From contig NZ_JARXYP010000002.1 in NCBI RefSeq assembly GCF_029893805.1, forward strand, positions 5,146,001 to 5,210,000: a stretch of 64,000 nt of DNA. The letters are read 5' to 3'. The translations under genes were made by a program, and so were the position numbers. The number at the start of each line of letters is the position of its first letter. Within the stretch, counting starts at the first letter, position 1. The notes beneath the pieces were generated by a model. The model was not told the origin of the DNA. It worked only from the letters and a program-made list of their open reading frames with translations, and searched no databases. Below, piece by piece: positions 43,636-52,462 of the stretch. This DNA is from Streptomyces sp. SAI-135. GTDB lineage: Bacteria > Actinomycetota > Actinomycetes > Streptomycetales > Streptomycetaceae.

Positions 43636-44784
43636 ATGGGTCTCACGAGCAACAACACGCTGGTGCCGGCGGTCCTGGCCGCCGTGGCGCTCTTCGCCGG
43701 CACGGTGTGGCTGTGGCCACGTCTGGCGCGCCGTGGCTGGCGGCCCGTCAGCGGCCGTATCGGGCTGCTGCTCGCGACGCAGCTCTCCCTCTTCGTGACG
43801 GTGGGACTCGCCGCCAACCAGGCCTTCGGGTTCTACGCCTCCTGGGCCGACCTGTTCGGGCAGGAGACCGACCAGGGCGTGGTGGTCGACCACAACCTGG
43901 GCCGGCGGTCGAGCGGGCCCCTGACGGTGACGGAGATCGGGGACGTGCCCGGCAGGGGCGGCTCCCGGCCGTCGTCGGCCGGGCAGGTCCAGACGGTCGA
44001 CATCGTCGGCCCGAAGTCTCACATCGCCAGCCCCGCGTACGTCTATCTTCCGCCGGAGTATTTCCAGGAGCGCTATCGGACGCGTACCTTCCCCGCCGCC
44101 GTCGTACTCACGGGTTATCCGGGCACCGCGCGGGCGCTGGTGGACAAACTCCACTATCCGCGCACGGCTCTGGAACTCACCAAGAGCGGCCGTATGCAGC
44201 CGATGATCCTCGTGATGATGCGGCCGACGGTTGCTCCGCCGCGGGACACCGAGTGCGCGGACGTTCCGGGCGGTCCGCAGACCGAGACGTTCTTCGCGAA
44301 GGACCTTCCGAAAGCGATCAACCAGCACTACAGGGTGGGCAAGGAGCTGGGGAACTGGGGAATCATCGGGGACTCCACGGGCGGCTACTGCGCGCTGAAG
44401 CTCGCCATGCACCACCCCAAGGTGTACGTCGCCGGGGCGGGCCTGTCCCCGTACTACAACGCACCCGTCGACCCCACCACGGGCGACCTCTTCCAGGGCG
44501 ACAAGGCGCTGCGCAACCGCGCGAACCTGTGGTGGTGCCTCAAGCACCTGAGCCCGCCGGACACCTCACTGCTCGTCACCAGCAGCAAGGTGGGCGAGAA
44601 GAACTACAAGGACACCCTGAAGTTCATAGAGCGGGTGAAGGCGACGGAAACGACGCGGATCTCGTCGATCATCCTCGAAAGCGGCGGGCACAACTTCACC
44701 ACCTGGCGGCGGGAGATCCCGGCGACCTTGGAGTGGATGAGCGGGCTGCTCACCGGTGATCAGCGATCGACGGGTGACCGGTGA
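43636..44784 (+). CDS. Membrane-anchored esterase (alpha/beta hydrolase)
   Basis: This 382-residue protein has two or three N-terminal membrane helices (LVPAVLAAVALFAGTVWLW, IGLLLATQLSLFVTVGLAA), and then an extracytoplasmic esterase D-like domain. The nucleophile elbow is IGDSTGGYCALKLA; the likely catalytic His is in GGHNFTTW near residue 360. YVYLPPEYFQERYRTRTFPAAVVLTGYPG is typical of the mycolyltransferase/esterase family common in actinobacteria. It is divergent from the lysyltransferase gene. Confidence 0.9.
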   Translation: MGLTSNNTLVPAVLAAVALFAGTVWLWPRLARRGWRPVSGRIGLLLATQLSLFVTVGLAANQAFGFYASWADLFGQETDQGVVVDHNLGRRSSGPLTVTEIGDVPGRGGSRPSSAGQVQTVDIVGPKSHIASPAYVYLPPEYFQERYRTRTFPAAVVLTGYPGTARALVDKLHYPRTALELTKSGRMQPMILVMMRPTVAPPRDTECADVPGGPQTETFFAKDLPKAINQHYRVGKELGNWGIIGDSTGGYCALKLAMHHPKVYVAGAGLSPYYNAPVDPTTGDLFQGDKALRNRANLWWCLKHLSPPDTSLLVTSSKVGEKNYKDTLKFIERVKATETTRISSIILESGGHNFTTWRREIPATLEWMSGLLTGDQRSTGDR

Positions 44785-44917
44785 GTGAGCGATGAGTGAT
44801 CAATACGCCGAATTCGGCGCCGACTCCGATTCCTGATGTCGTGTGAGGGTCGCGGGATGGCTGTGTTTTTACGGGGCGGGGCACCATGGTTCGCCTACGC
44901 GCGGTAAGTTTCTGGCC

Positions 44918-46273
44918 ATGCCACGTGGACGTCACCGCCATTCCCCGCCTTTGCACAGGCTGCTGCCTCCGTCGGCGATCGCAGGCGTCTCCCTCGTCTG
45001 TGCCTTCGGTCCCTGGGTGTTCTCGCAACAGGCCGTGCTGCGCGTGATAGCCGCGTTCGCCGCGGCGGTCGCGGTCGTCGGTGCGGCCGTCATGCGCCGC
45101 TGGGACGCGCAGGCGGGCAAGCAGGTCGCCGACCTCACGCGCGCGCGTGCGAGCGACGAGTGGCGGCACGAGGAGCGGGTCGCCGAACTCGAGACCGACC
45201 TCGAGGAGTCGCGGGAGCTCCGGGGCAAGCTGGAGCAGCGGCTGCGGGCCAAGCGTGCGGAGCTGGCGGGTCTGCGCAACGAACACGCGGCCCTGCTGCG
45301 GCGGTACGCCACGGCGGAGACCGAGCGGGCGAGCGCCCTGGAGGGCCGCCGGCTGCTGGAGATAGAAGCCACCCCGGCGCGTGCGCTGCCTCCCGCGGAG
45401 CAGACCGACGCGGAGGGCGTGGCGGCGACCGCCGGGGCGGAGGAGGAGACCGAGGCCAAGGACCTTGCGGGCTCGCGGACTTCGGAGCAGCCGCCGGAGC
45501 GGCCCGCGATCTTCTCCCCGGAGGGCTCCCGGCTGTTCCTGCGGGCGAACGCGGCGCTGAAGCGGCTCGACGACGACGGTGAAACGACCCCGCGCTCGGA
45601 CTCCGGCGAGGAGTCCGGGACGGCAGCCGAAGCGGACACGGACACGGACGCCGAGACGGCCGCGGAGGCCGAGGTCGGTTCCGGCTCCGAGGCGAACTCG
45701 GCGGGTGGCCCGCAGGGCCCGGGCGGCGCGCAGCGCGGACCCCAGCCCGGTGCCAGGGGCCCGAAGACGGCCCGCGAGGGCTCCCCGGCCGAACCGGGGG
45801 CGCAGCCGGTGAACGCCGGTCCCGCCGCGGCCGGCGCCGGTGCCGAGGCGGAGGCCGCGCAGGAGGACGAGGCGCGGGGGAAGCCCGAGGCGGTCGACGG
45901 GCATGAGCACGCGGCCGCCACCACCACGGCGAGAGCCGCCCAACCGCAGCAGCAGCCCGCCGGGCACTTCATCGCGCCGACCGCGGTGGCGGTCGTGCCG
46001 ACGGCTCCGGTACGACGCCCGCGGGTCGAGGGCGGGTTCGACTTCTTCGGCACGAAGGCGGGTGCCTCCCGGGACGCCCTGGAGGCCGTGCAGAACGAGG
46101 ACCTCGCCGATGTCGTCGGCCAGGAGGCACTCGCCCTGCACAAGGCCGAGGCGGAGGCGGAGTTCAAGCCGGCCGACGAGGAGTCGCGGGGCGTCGGCCA
46201 GGTCATCGACCTGACGGCCCACGACGAGACGGAACAGATCAACCTGGAAGGCCTGCGCAGCGCGGTCTCCTGA
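44918..46273 (+). CDS. Membrane-anchored coiled-coil protein with acidic low-complexity region
   Basis: This 451-residue protein is of unknown function. Two membrane helices at about 20-60 (IAGVSLVCAFGPWVFS, VIAAFAAAVAVVGAAVM) precede a charged coiled coil at about 65-150 (ERVAELETDLEESRELRGKL). Residues 160-360 are acidic and Ala/Glu/Pro-rich, including EADTDTDAETAAEAEVGSGS, and look disordered. The last 90 residues are more ordered (RVEGGFDFFGTKAGAS, VIDLTAHDETEQINLEGL). It may be a cell-envelope or division scaffold. The ATG MPRGRHRH is used; a longer frame is unlikely. Confidence 0.75.
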   Translation: MPRGRHRHSPPLHRLLPPSAIAGVSLVCAFGPWVFSQQAVLRVIAAFAAAVAVVGAAVMRRWDAQAGKQVADLTRARASDEWRHEERVAELETDLEESRELRGKLEQRLRAKRAELAGLRNEHAALLRRYATAETERASALEGRRLLEIEATPARALPPAEQTDAEGVAATAGAEEETEAKDLAGSRTSEQPPERPAIFSPEGSRLFLRANAALKRLDDDGETTPRSDSGEESGTAAEADTDTDAETAAEAEVGSGSEANSAGGPQGPGGAQRGPQPGARGPKTAREGSPAEPGAQPVNAGPAAAGAGAEAEAAQEDEARGKPEAVDGHEHAAATTTARAAQPQQQPAGHFIAPTAVAVVPTAPVRRPRVEGGFDFFGTKAGASRDALEAVQNEDLADVVGQEALALHKAEAEAEFKPADEESRGVGQVIDLTAHDETEQINLEGLRSAVS

Positions 46274-46294
46274 CGGACGCACGGCTGCTCGCGA

Positions 46295-46333
46295 GGGGCA
46301 CGGTCAGACCATCCAGCGGTCGGGCCGTGCCCC
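46295..46333. terminator. Hairpin between convergent coiled-coil and PH-domain genes
   Basis: A stem GGGGCACGG/CCGTGCCCC around a 21-base loop with TTT following lies 21 bases after the coiled-coil protein gene, overlapping the end of the PH-domain gene on the other strand. Confidence 0.65.
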
Positions 46334-47647
46334 TTTCCGTCCCGTCCGCGATCTCTCCGCCTGTGCCCCGAGCAGCTCCGCGGCCTCCTGGGCGTCCCTC
46401 AGACGGGCCGTGACGGTCTTGTTCGCTCCCGTGTCCACGTGTACGTCGGCGAGCCGCCACAGCCGCTCCCAGGGCCCTTGGGTGAGCCGTACGCTCTGGA
46501 CCTTCGCATGCGGGACGAGCGCCAGGCTCCGGCGCAGCAGCCCCTGCCGTGAGGCGAACACCGCGTCGGTGACGGCGAGTCCGTGGCCGCGCCACCACAG
46601 GGGCACGCACCGCCCGGCCCGCCGCGGGGGCCGTGACAGGGCCGACAGCGGCGGGACGACCACGCCGGGCAGCACGCGCGCGACGACCGCCTCGGCGGCC
46701 GCGCGCGGAGCGACCGGCACCAGCACGGAGTTGGACGACCCGGCCACGTCCAGCTCGACCCGCACCCAGCCGCGCCGCCGCCACAGCAGCGGCTCCACGA
46801 TCCGCACGGTCTGCACCCGCCCCGGCGGGACCGTCTCATGGGTGCGGTCCAGGAGACCGTGGTCGATGCGCAGCCCGTCCGGGGACTCGCCCACCGTCCA
46901 GTCGTACTCGGTGACGAACCGGCCCACGCTGCTCGCCCCCGCCGCGCCGAGCAGCGGTACGGCGGTCGCGAGGACCGTCCACAGGCTGTGGGTGGCCCAC
47001 CACAGCAGCGGCGGCACGACGAGGGCGGCCACGAGAGCGCCCCAGGTGGCGCCCGTCAGCACGAGGGAGAGCGCGAGGTCACGCGGAGGCGTGCGCAGCA
47101 GCTCGCGCGCGGGGGCCTCGCCGACCTTGTGCGCGGTCTCGGGGGCGAACCCGGCGGCGCGCGCGAGGAGTTCCGCGCGCAACGCCCGCGCCTCGCGCTC
47201 CCCGAGGAAGGCCAGCTCGTCCTTCTTGTCGGCGCCGACGACGTCCAGCCGGAGTTTGGCGACACCCGCCACGCGCGCGAGGAGCGGCTGGGTGACGTCG
47301 ACGGCCTGGATCCGCTCCAGCCGGATGTGCGCGGTGCGCCGGAACACCAGGCCGGTGCGGATGCGCAGTTCGGTGTCGGTCACCGCGAAGTGGGTGAACC
47401 ACCAGGTGAGAAAGCCGTACAGGGCGGCGGCCGGGACGACGACGGCGAGCGCGATCAGCAGGGTGGTGGTCGTCAGCCGGGTCAGCTGGCGCTGCGCCTG
47501 GTCGGGGTCGTGCACGGCCCACCCGATGACGACGGCGACCGGCGCCCACGCCCGCCTGAGCGGCGTTATGGGATGCAGCCGCCGCTCGGTGACGGCCTCC
47601 TTCTCCGGCTTCTCGTGTACGGCGTCGTCGACGCCCGGCGCGGTCAC
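46304..47647 (-). CDS. Large PH-domain (YdbT-like) membrane protein
   Basis: This 447-residue protein has membrane helices at its N-terminus and middle (TLLIALAVVVPAAALYGFLTWWF, GALVAALVVPPLLWW) and three bacterial PH-like (bPH2/DUF304) segments: TDTELRIRTGLVFRRTAHIRLERIQAVDV, DHGLLDRTHETVPPGRVQTVRIVEPLLWRR and TDAVFASRQGLLRRSLALVPHAKVQSVRL. This is the YdbT build, involved in membrane stress in Bacillus. Its GTG overlaps the stop of the smaller PH gene by four bases, so the two subunits are probably made together. Confidence 0.9.
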   Translation of the reverse strand: MTAPGVDDAVHEKPEKEAVTERRLHPITPLRRAWAPVAVVIGWAVHDPDQAQRQLTRLTTTTLLIALAVVVPAAALYGFLTWWFTHFAVTDTELRIRTGLVFRRTAHIRLERIQAVDVTQPLLARVAGVAKLRLDVVGADKKDELAFLGEREARALRAELLARAAGFAPETAHKVGEAPARELLRTPPRDLALSLVLTGATWGALVAALVVPPLLWWATHSLWTVLATAVPLLGAAGASSVGRFVTEYDWTVGESPDGLRIDHGLLDRTHETVPPGRVQTVRIVEPLLWRRRGWVRVELDVAGSSNSVLVPVAPRAAAEAVVARVLPGVVVPPLSALSRPPRRAGRCVPLWWRGHGLAVTDAVFASRQGLLRRSLALVPHAKVQSVRLTQGPWERLWRLADVHVDTGANKTVTARLRDAQEAAELLGAQAERSRTGRKGARPDRWMV

Positions 47648-48147
47648 AGGCCCGCCGATCGGGCCTCGCCGAGTTCGGTGAGCCGGTCGCGCAGCCGCTC
47701 CGCCTCGGCCGGGTCGAGGCCCGGGATGGTGGCGTCGGTCGCCGCGGCGGCGGTGTGCAGCTGGACGCTGGCCAGCCCGAAGTGCCGCTCCACGGGCCCG
47801 GAGGTGACCTCCACGAGCTGCATGCGGCCGTACGGCACGACGGTCTCCTCGCGCCACAGCACGCCCCGGCTGATCAGCAGGTCGTCGGCGCGCTCGGCGT
47901 AGCGCCAGGAGCGCCAGTTGCGGCCGAGCAGCACCCAGCCCCAGCCGGCCAGGGCGAGCGGCAGCAGCGCGAACGTCGCCCAGAGGGGCCCGCACAGCAG
48001 CCCGAGCAACAGCCCCAGGGCCACCGCGAGCAGCCCCAGCCACACCACCAGCAACAGCCGTCGCATCCGCAGCAGCCCCGGCGGCAGCCCGGTCCACACC
48101 GGCTCGGCCCCCGCGACCTCCGTGTCCTGCCCGCTCCCCGTCTCCAT
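47644..48147 (-). CDS. Small PH-domain (YdbS-like) membrane protein
   Basis: This 167-residue protein has two membrane helices (RLLLVVWLGLLAVALGLLLGL, GPLWATFALLPLALAGWGWVLL) followed by one bPH2 domain: ADDLLISRGVLWREETVVPYGRMQLVEVTSGPVERHFGL. It corresponds to YdbS, the usual partner of YdbT. The ATG is 31 bases from the divergent nuoD2 start, so the two promoters share a very short region, and the nuoD2 promoter must lie inside this gene or overlap its start. Confidence 0.9.
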   Translation of the reverse strand: METGSGQDTEVAGAEPVWTGLPPGLLRMRRLLLVVWLGLLAVALGLLLGLLCGPLWATFALLPLALAGWGWVLLGRNWRSWRYAERADDLLISRGVLWREETVVPYGRMQLVEVTSGPVERHFGLASVQLHTAAAATDATIPGLDPAEAERLRDRLTELGEARSAGL

Positions 48148-48178
48148 GAGGCCAGCGTACGTAGGAGAGACTGTGTCC

Positions 48179-49330
48179 ATGACTCCTACGACGGAGACCA
48201 CGGTCGGCATCGGCGGCGCCGCGGAGAGCACCGACATGGTGCTCAACATCGGCCCGCAGCACCCGTCCACCCATGGCGTGCTGCGCCTGCGGCTGGTCCT
48301 GGACGGCGAGCGCATCATGAGCGCGGAGCCGGTGATCGGTTACATGCACCGGGGCGCGGAGAAGCTCTTCGAGGCGCGCGACTACCGCCAGATCATCATG
48401 CTCGCCAACCGTCACGACTGGCTGTCGGCCTTCTCCAACGAGCTGGGCGTGGTCCTCGGCGTGGAGCGGATGCTCGGCATGGAGGTCCCGGAGCGAGCGG
48501 TGTGGACACGCACGCTGCTCGCCGAGCTCAACCGGGTGCTGAACCACCTGATGTTCCTCGGCTCGTACCCGCTGGAGCTCGGCGGCATCACTCCGGTCTT
48601 CTACGCGTTCCGCGAGCGGGAGGTCCTCCAGAACGTCATGGAGGAGGTCTCCGGCGGCCGGATGCACTACATGTTCAACCGCGTCGGCGGCCTCAAGGAG
48701 GACCTGCCGGCCGGCTGGGCCACGCGTGCGCGTGCCGCCGTCTCCGCCGTGCGCTCGCGCATGGACCGCTTCGACGACCTGGTCCTCGGCAACGAGATCT
48801 TCCGGGGGCGCACCCGGGACGTCGGCGTCCTCGCGCCGGAGACCGTGCACGCCTACGGCGTCAGCGGGCCCGTCGCGCGCGCCTCGGGCGTGGACTTCGA
48901 CCTGCGCCGCGACGAGCCCTACCTCGCCTACGGGCAGCTCCAGGACACCCTGAAGGTGGTCACCCGGCAGGAGGGCGACTGCCTGGCCCGCTTCGAGGTC
49001 CTCCTGGAGCAGACCCACAACGCCCTCGACCTCGCCGACGCCTGCCTGGACCGGCTCGCCGAGCTCCCGCCCGGGCCGATCAACCAGCGGCTGCCCAAGG
49101 TCCTCAAGGCTCCCGAGGGGCACACGTACGCGTGGACCGAGAACCCGCTCGGCATCAACGGCTACTACCTCGTCAGCAAGGGCGAGAAGACCCCGTACCG
49201 GCTGAAGCTGCGCTCGGCCTCGTACAACAACATCCAGGCGCTGGTGGAGCTGCTGCCGGGCACGCTGGTCGCGGACATGGTGGCGATCCTGGGGTCACTG
49301 TTCTTCGTCGTCGGGGACATCGACAAGTAG
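48179..49330 (+). CDS. nuoD2: NADH-quinone oxidoreductase subunit D, stand-alone (NuoD2)
   Basis: This 383-residue homologue of the 49-kDa complex I subunit lies outside a nuo operon. It has NIGPQHPSTHGVLRLRLVLDGE, GYMHRGAEKLFEARDYRQ (Arg58 aligns with the NDUFS2 arginine that is methylated), GGRMHYMFNRVGG, NPLGINGYYLVSKGEKTPYR and the C-terminal GSLFFVVGDIDK. The quinone-site histidine in GPQHP is present. It could replace NuoD in an alternative complex or serve a smaller oxidoreductase. GTAGGAGA lies 10 bases before the ATG. The last 36 bases overlap the convergent midA-like gene. Confidence 0.95.
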   Translation: MTPTTETTVGIGGAAESTDMVLNIGPQHPSTHGVLRLRLVLDGERIMSAEPVIGYMHRGAEKLFEARDYRQIIMLANRHDWLSAFSNELGVVLGVERMLGMEVPERAVWTRTLLAELNRVLNHLMFLGSYPLELGGITPVFYAFREREVLQNVMEEVSGGRMHYMFNRVGGLKEDLPAGWATRARAAVSAVRSRMDRFDDLVLGNEIFRGRTRDVGVLAPETVHAYGVSGPVARASGVDFDLRRDEPYLAYGQLQDTLKVVTRQEGDCLARFEVLLEQTHNALDLADACLDRLAELPPGPINQRLPKVLKAPEGHTYAWTENPLGINGYYLVSKGEKTPYRLKLRSASYNNIQALVELLPGTLVADMVAILGSLFFVVGDIDK

Positions 49331-50341
49331 GCCGTCTGGGCCGTCTGGGCCGTCGACAAGCAGGCCGCCGACGCCGACGGGCTGGAGGAGCCAGCCGAAG
49401 TCGCCGAGTCCGCCCGCCGCGGTGAGCTCGGCGGCCTCTCCGGCGCGCGCGAGGGCGCGTACGTACTCCGCGGGGTGTGTGGACGCCAGCGAGAGCGGGG
49501 GGCGTGCGCCCGCGATGCCCAGGGCGCGCAGGGCGTCGCGCTGGGTCAGCAGACGCCCTCCGGGCAGTGCGCACGCGTCCAGCGCCACATGGGTCGTGAG
49601 GTCGCAGGAGCCGTCCGGCACGGGTGTGCTCTCGCGCCCCTCGCGGAAGCCGGTGAGCGTTCCGAAGGGGGGACGTGCGGCTGCGGTGTGCGCGTAGTCG
49701 ACGGCGACCGCCATTCCCCGCCCGACCGTGGCGACCGCCGCCGCCCAGGCCTCGTCGCGGGGGAGTCCGATCTCGGCCCGCAGTCCTTCCTCGGCCGGCA
49801 GCGGCCACCACCGCCGCAGCCAGTCGGCCTCCGCACCGGCGACCGGCTCCCCGAGACGCTCGCGACCGTCGGGTCGTACGAGAACGCGTCGCGGCAGGCC
49901 CGAGGCGTCCGTCTCGGCGATCTCCACCGGTACGTTGTCCAGCCACTCGTTGGCGAACAGCAGCCCGGTGATGTTCTCGGGCGGTGCGGACAGCCACTCG
50001 ATCCGGTGATCGAGGCCGGCGGGGCGGCCGGCGATCTCCACGGCGTGCACGCGCGTGCGGGCGCCCACCTCCGCGGGCAGTGCGGCGAGGACGCCCGTGG
50101 CCAACTCGCCCCGCCCCGCGGCCATGTCGACGAAGTCGAGCCGCGCGGGCCGGCCCAGCTCCTCGTCGAGGCGGCACAGCAGCCGGGCCACGGCCGCGGC
50201 GAACAACGGGGAGGCGTGCACGGAGGTACGGAAGTGTCCGGCCGGCCCCTCCGGCCTGCGGTAGAAGCCGTCCGGGCCGTAGAGCGCGGCCTCGGTGGCG
50301 GCCCGCCAGCCGGACCAGCCGCCGGTCGTGTCATTGGTCAC
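49295..50341 (-). CDS. MidA/NDUFAF7-type SAM-dependent methyltransferase
   Basis: This 348-residue class I methyltransferase belongs to the DUF185/MidA family. The SAM site is FVDMAAGRGELATGVLAAL (about 68-86); VHAVEIAGRPAGL follows, then the family segment GLLFANEWLDNVPVEIAE. In mitochondria this family (NDUFAF7) dimethylates an arginine of NDUFS2 during complex I assembly. It lies tail-to-tail with nuoD2, the NDUFS2 homologue, overlapping by 36 bases. The C-terminus has a short duplication GPDGPDG just before the overlap ends. Confidence 0.88.
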   Translation of the reverse strand: MTNDTTGGWSGWRAATEAALYGPDGFYRRPEGPAGHFRTSVHASPLFAAAVARLLCRLDEELGRPARLDFVDMAAGRGELATGVLAALPAEVGARTRVHAVEIAGRPAGLDHRIEWLSAPPENITGLLFANEWLDNVPVEIAETDASGLPRRVLVRPDGRERLGEPVAGAEADWLRRWWPLPAEEGLRAEIGLPRDEAWAAAVATVGRGMAVAVDYAHTAAARPPFGTLTGFREGRESTPVPDGSCDLTTHVALDACALPGGRLLTQRDALRALGIAGARPPLSLASTHPAEYVRALARAGEAAELTAAGGLGDFGWLLQPVGVGGLLVDGPDGPDGLLVDVPDDEEQ

Positions 50342-50459
50342 GCCGTCAGGCTAGGCGCACCGGACAACGGGGCCTCCACCTTGGGGAGTACGCGCGGGCG
50401 GTACGGATCGGTCCTCCGGTTGACCCCTGCACACATCACGCTTCCCTACGCTGGGTTAC

Positions 50460-51662
50460 GTGCAGCGCCTCTATGACTTCCTCCGCAGGCACCCGACAGG
50501 GGTCGACGTCTTCTGGGCCGTCATCCTGCTCGGGATCTCGCTCGCGAGCGAAACCGCCCGTGGGGAGTCCCAGGGGACCCGGTCCCCGATGGCGATCGCC
50601 CCGATCGTCCTGCTGCTGTGCCTGGTCATCGCGCTGCGCAGACTCATGCCGGAGCGGATGCTGCTGCTCGCCATCGGGCTCGGCGCGGCGCAGGTCGTGC
50701 TGGACGTGGAGACCACGTCCGCGGACTTCGCCTTCCTGGTGATCGTGTACACCGTGGCCGCCACGGGCACCCGCTGGGCGTCCCGGCTGGCGCTGACGAT
50801 CGGCCTGTGCGCCGCCCCCGTCGCGCAGCTGCGCTGGCCGAACGAGAACTCCGGCGCGCTCGGCAACGTCGCGATCATGATCTTCCAGACGGTGCCGTTC
50901 GCCCTGGCCTGGGTGCTCGGCGACTCGATCCGCACCCGCCGCGCCTACTTCGCCCAGCTGGAGGAGCGCAACGCCCGCCTGGAGAAGGAGCGCGAGGCCC
51001 AGGCGAAGGTCGCCGTCGCCGCCGAGCGCGCCCGGATCGCCCGCGAACTGCACGACGTCGTCGCGCACAACGTGTCCGTCATGGTCGTCCAGGCCGACGG
51101 CGCCGCCTACGTCCTCGACGCCGCGCCCGACCAGGCCAAGAAGGCCCTGGAGACCATCTCCTCCACCGGCCGGCAGGCGCTCGCCGAGATGCGCCGCCTG
51201 CTGGGCGTGCTGCGCACCGGCGAGCACCAGGAGGGCGGCGAGTACGTTCCGCAGCCCGACGTCGAGCAGATCGAGGACCTCGTCGAGCAGTGCCGCGGCT
51301 CCGGGCTCCCCGTCGACTTCAAGATCGAGGGCACTCCGCGCCCGCTGCCCAGCGGTGTCGAGCTCACCGCGTACCGCATCGTGCAGGAGGCGCTCACCAA
51401 CACCCGCAAGCACGGCGGCCCGAACGCGGGTGCGAGCGTGCGCCTGGTCTACTTCGACGACGGCCTCGGTCTGCTCGTCGAGGACGACGGCAAGGGCGCC
51501 CCGCACGAGCTGTACGAGGAGGGCGGCGCCGACGGAGCCGGCCACGGCCTGATCGGCATGCGGGAGCGGGTCGGCATGGTCGGCGGCACCCTGGACGCGG
51601 GCCCCCGCCCCGGCGGAGGATTCCGCATCAGTGCGCTGCTGCCGCTCAAACCAGCGCATTGA
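50460..51662 (+). CDS. NarL-type sensor histidine kinase
   Basis: This 400-residue kinase has four or five membrane helices in the first 150 residues (GVDVFWAVILLGISLA, IAPIVLLLCLVIALRRLM, MIFQTVPFALAWVLG) and no obvious extracellular sensor domain, so the signal is probably in the membrane. A coiled coil (LEERNARLEKEREAQ) leads to the phosphoacceptor in ARELHDVVAHNVSVM (His198). The ATPase part has AYRIVQEALTNTRKHGG and GLIGMRERVGMVGGTL. It belongs to the HisKA_3 family with the LuxR-type regulator that follows 82 bases later. GTG start. Confidence 0.93.
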   Translation: MQRLYDFLRRHPTGVDVFWAVILLGISLASETARGESQGTRSPMAIAPIVLLLCLVIALRRLMPERMLLLAIGLGAAQVVLDVETTSADFAFLVIVYTVAATGTRWASRLALTIGLCAAPVAQLRWPNENSGALGNVAIMIFQTVPFALAWVLGDSIRTRRAYFAQLEERNARLEKEREAQAKVAVAAERARIARELHDVVAHNVSVMVVQADGAAYVLDAAPDQAKKALETISSTGRQALAEMRRLLGVLRTGEHQEGGEYVPQPDVEQIEDLVEQCRGSGLPVDFKIEGTPRPLPSGVELTAYRIVQEALTNTRKHGGPNAGASVRLVYFDDGLGLLVEDDGKGAPHELYEEGGADGAGHGLIGMRERVGMVGGTLDAGPRPGGGFRISALLPLKPAH

Positions 51663-51744
51663 CACCGACGCACGCCCCCTGTTGACACCTGTCACGCCCC
51701 CCTGGCGACCTGCTGTACGACCCCGAGGAAACGGAAGAGGCCCG

Positions 51745-52416
51745 ATGACGATCCGCGTGATGCTCGTCGACGACCAGGTGCTGCTGCGCACCGGGTTCCG
51801 GATGGTGCTGGCGGCCCAGCCGGACATGGAGGTCGTCGCGGAGGCGGGGGACGGGGTGGAGGCCCTCCAGGTGCTGCGCTCGACCGCCGTGGACGTGGTC
51901 CTCATGGACGTCCGCATGCCGAAGCTCGACGGGGTGGAGACCACCCGCCGCATCTGCTCGGAGCCCGACCCGCCGAAGGTGCTGATCCTGACCACCTTCG
52001 ACCTGGACGAGTACGCCTTCTCCGGGCTGAAGGCGGGCGCGTCCGGCTTCATGCTCAAGGACGTGCCGCCCGGCGAGCTGCTCACCGCGATCCGCTCGGT
52101 GCACAGCGGCGACGCCGTGGTCGCCCCCTCGACGACCCGGCGCCTGCTCGACCGTTTCGCGCCCATGCTGCCCACCACCGGCAAGGAGCCCCAGCACGCG
52201 GAGCTGGAGCGGCTCACCGGCCGTGAGCGCGAGGTCATGGTGCTGGTCGCGCAGGGACTGTCCAACGGCGAGATCGCGGCCCGGCTGGTGCTGTCCGAGG
52301 CGACGGTGAAGACCCATGTGGGCCGCATCCTGACCAAGCTGGGCCTCAGGGACCGGGTGCAGGTGGTGGTCCTCGCCTACGAGACGGGGCTGGTGCGCGC
52401 GGGCGGGCACGGCTGA
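51745..52416 (+). CDS. LuxR/NarL-type response regulator
   Basis: This 223-residue regulator has an N-terminal receiver with the acidic pocket VDDQVLL and phosphoacceptor Asp55 (VVLMDVRMPKLDGVE), LTTFDLDEYAF and the Lys in MLKDVPP. The C-terminal LuxR helix-turn-helix is LTGREREVMVLVAQGLSNGEIAARLVLSEATVKTHV. It is the partner of the kinase just upstream. No operator or dedicated target gene is evident nearby. Confidence 0.95.
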   Translation: MTIRVMLVDDQVLLRTGFRMVLAAQPDMEVVAEAGDGVEALQVLRSTAVDVVLMDVRMPKLDGVETTRRICSEPDPPKVLILTTFDLDEYAFSGLKAGASGFMLKDVPPGELLTAIRSVHSGDAVVAPSTTRRLLDRFAPMLPTTGKEPQHAELERLTGREREVMVLVAQGLSNGEIAARLVLSEATVKTHVGRILTKLGLRDRVQVVVLAYETGLVRAGGHG

Positions 52417-52418
52417 GA

Positions 52419-52455
52419 CACGGCCCGGCCCCGGCCCGCAACGCCCCGGGCCGTG
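52419..52455. terminator. Hairpin after the two-component genes
   Basis: A 10-bp stem CACGGCCCGG/CCGGGCCGTG with a 17-base loop starts 3 bases after the response regulator stop and ends before the convergent ArsR-like gene's stop. Confidence 0.7.
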
Positions 52456-52462
52456 CCGGGCG

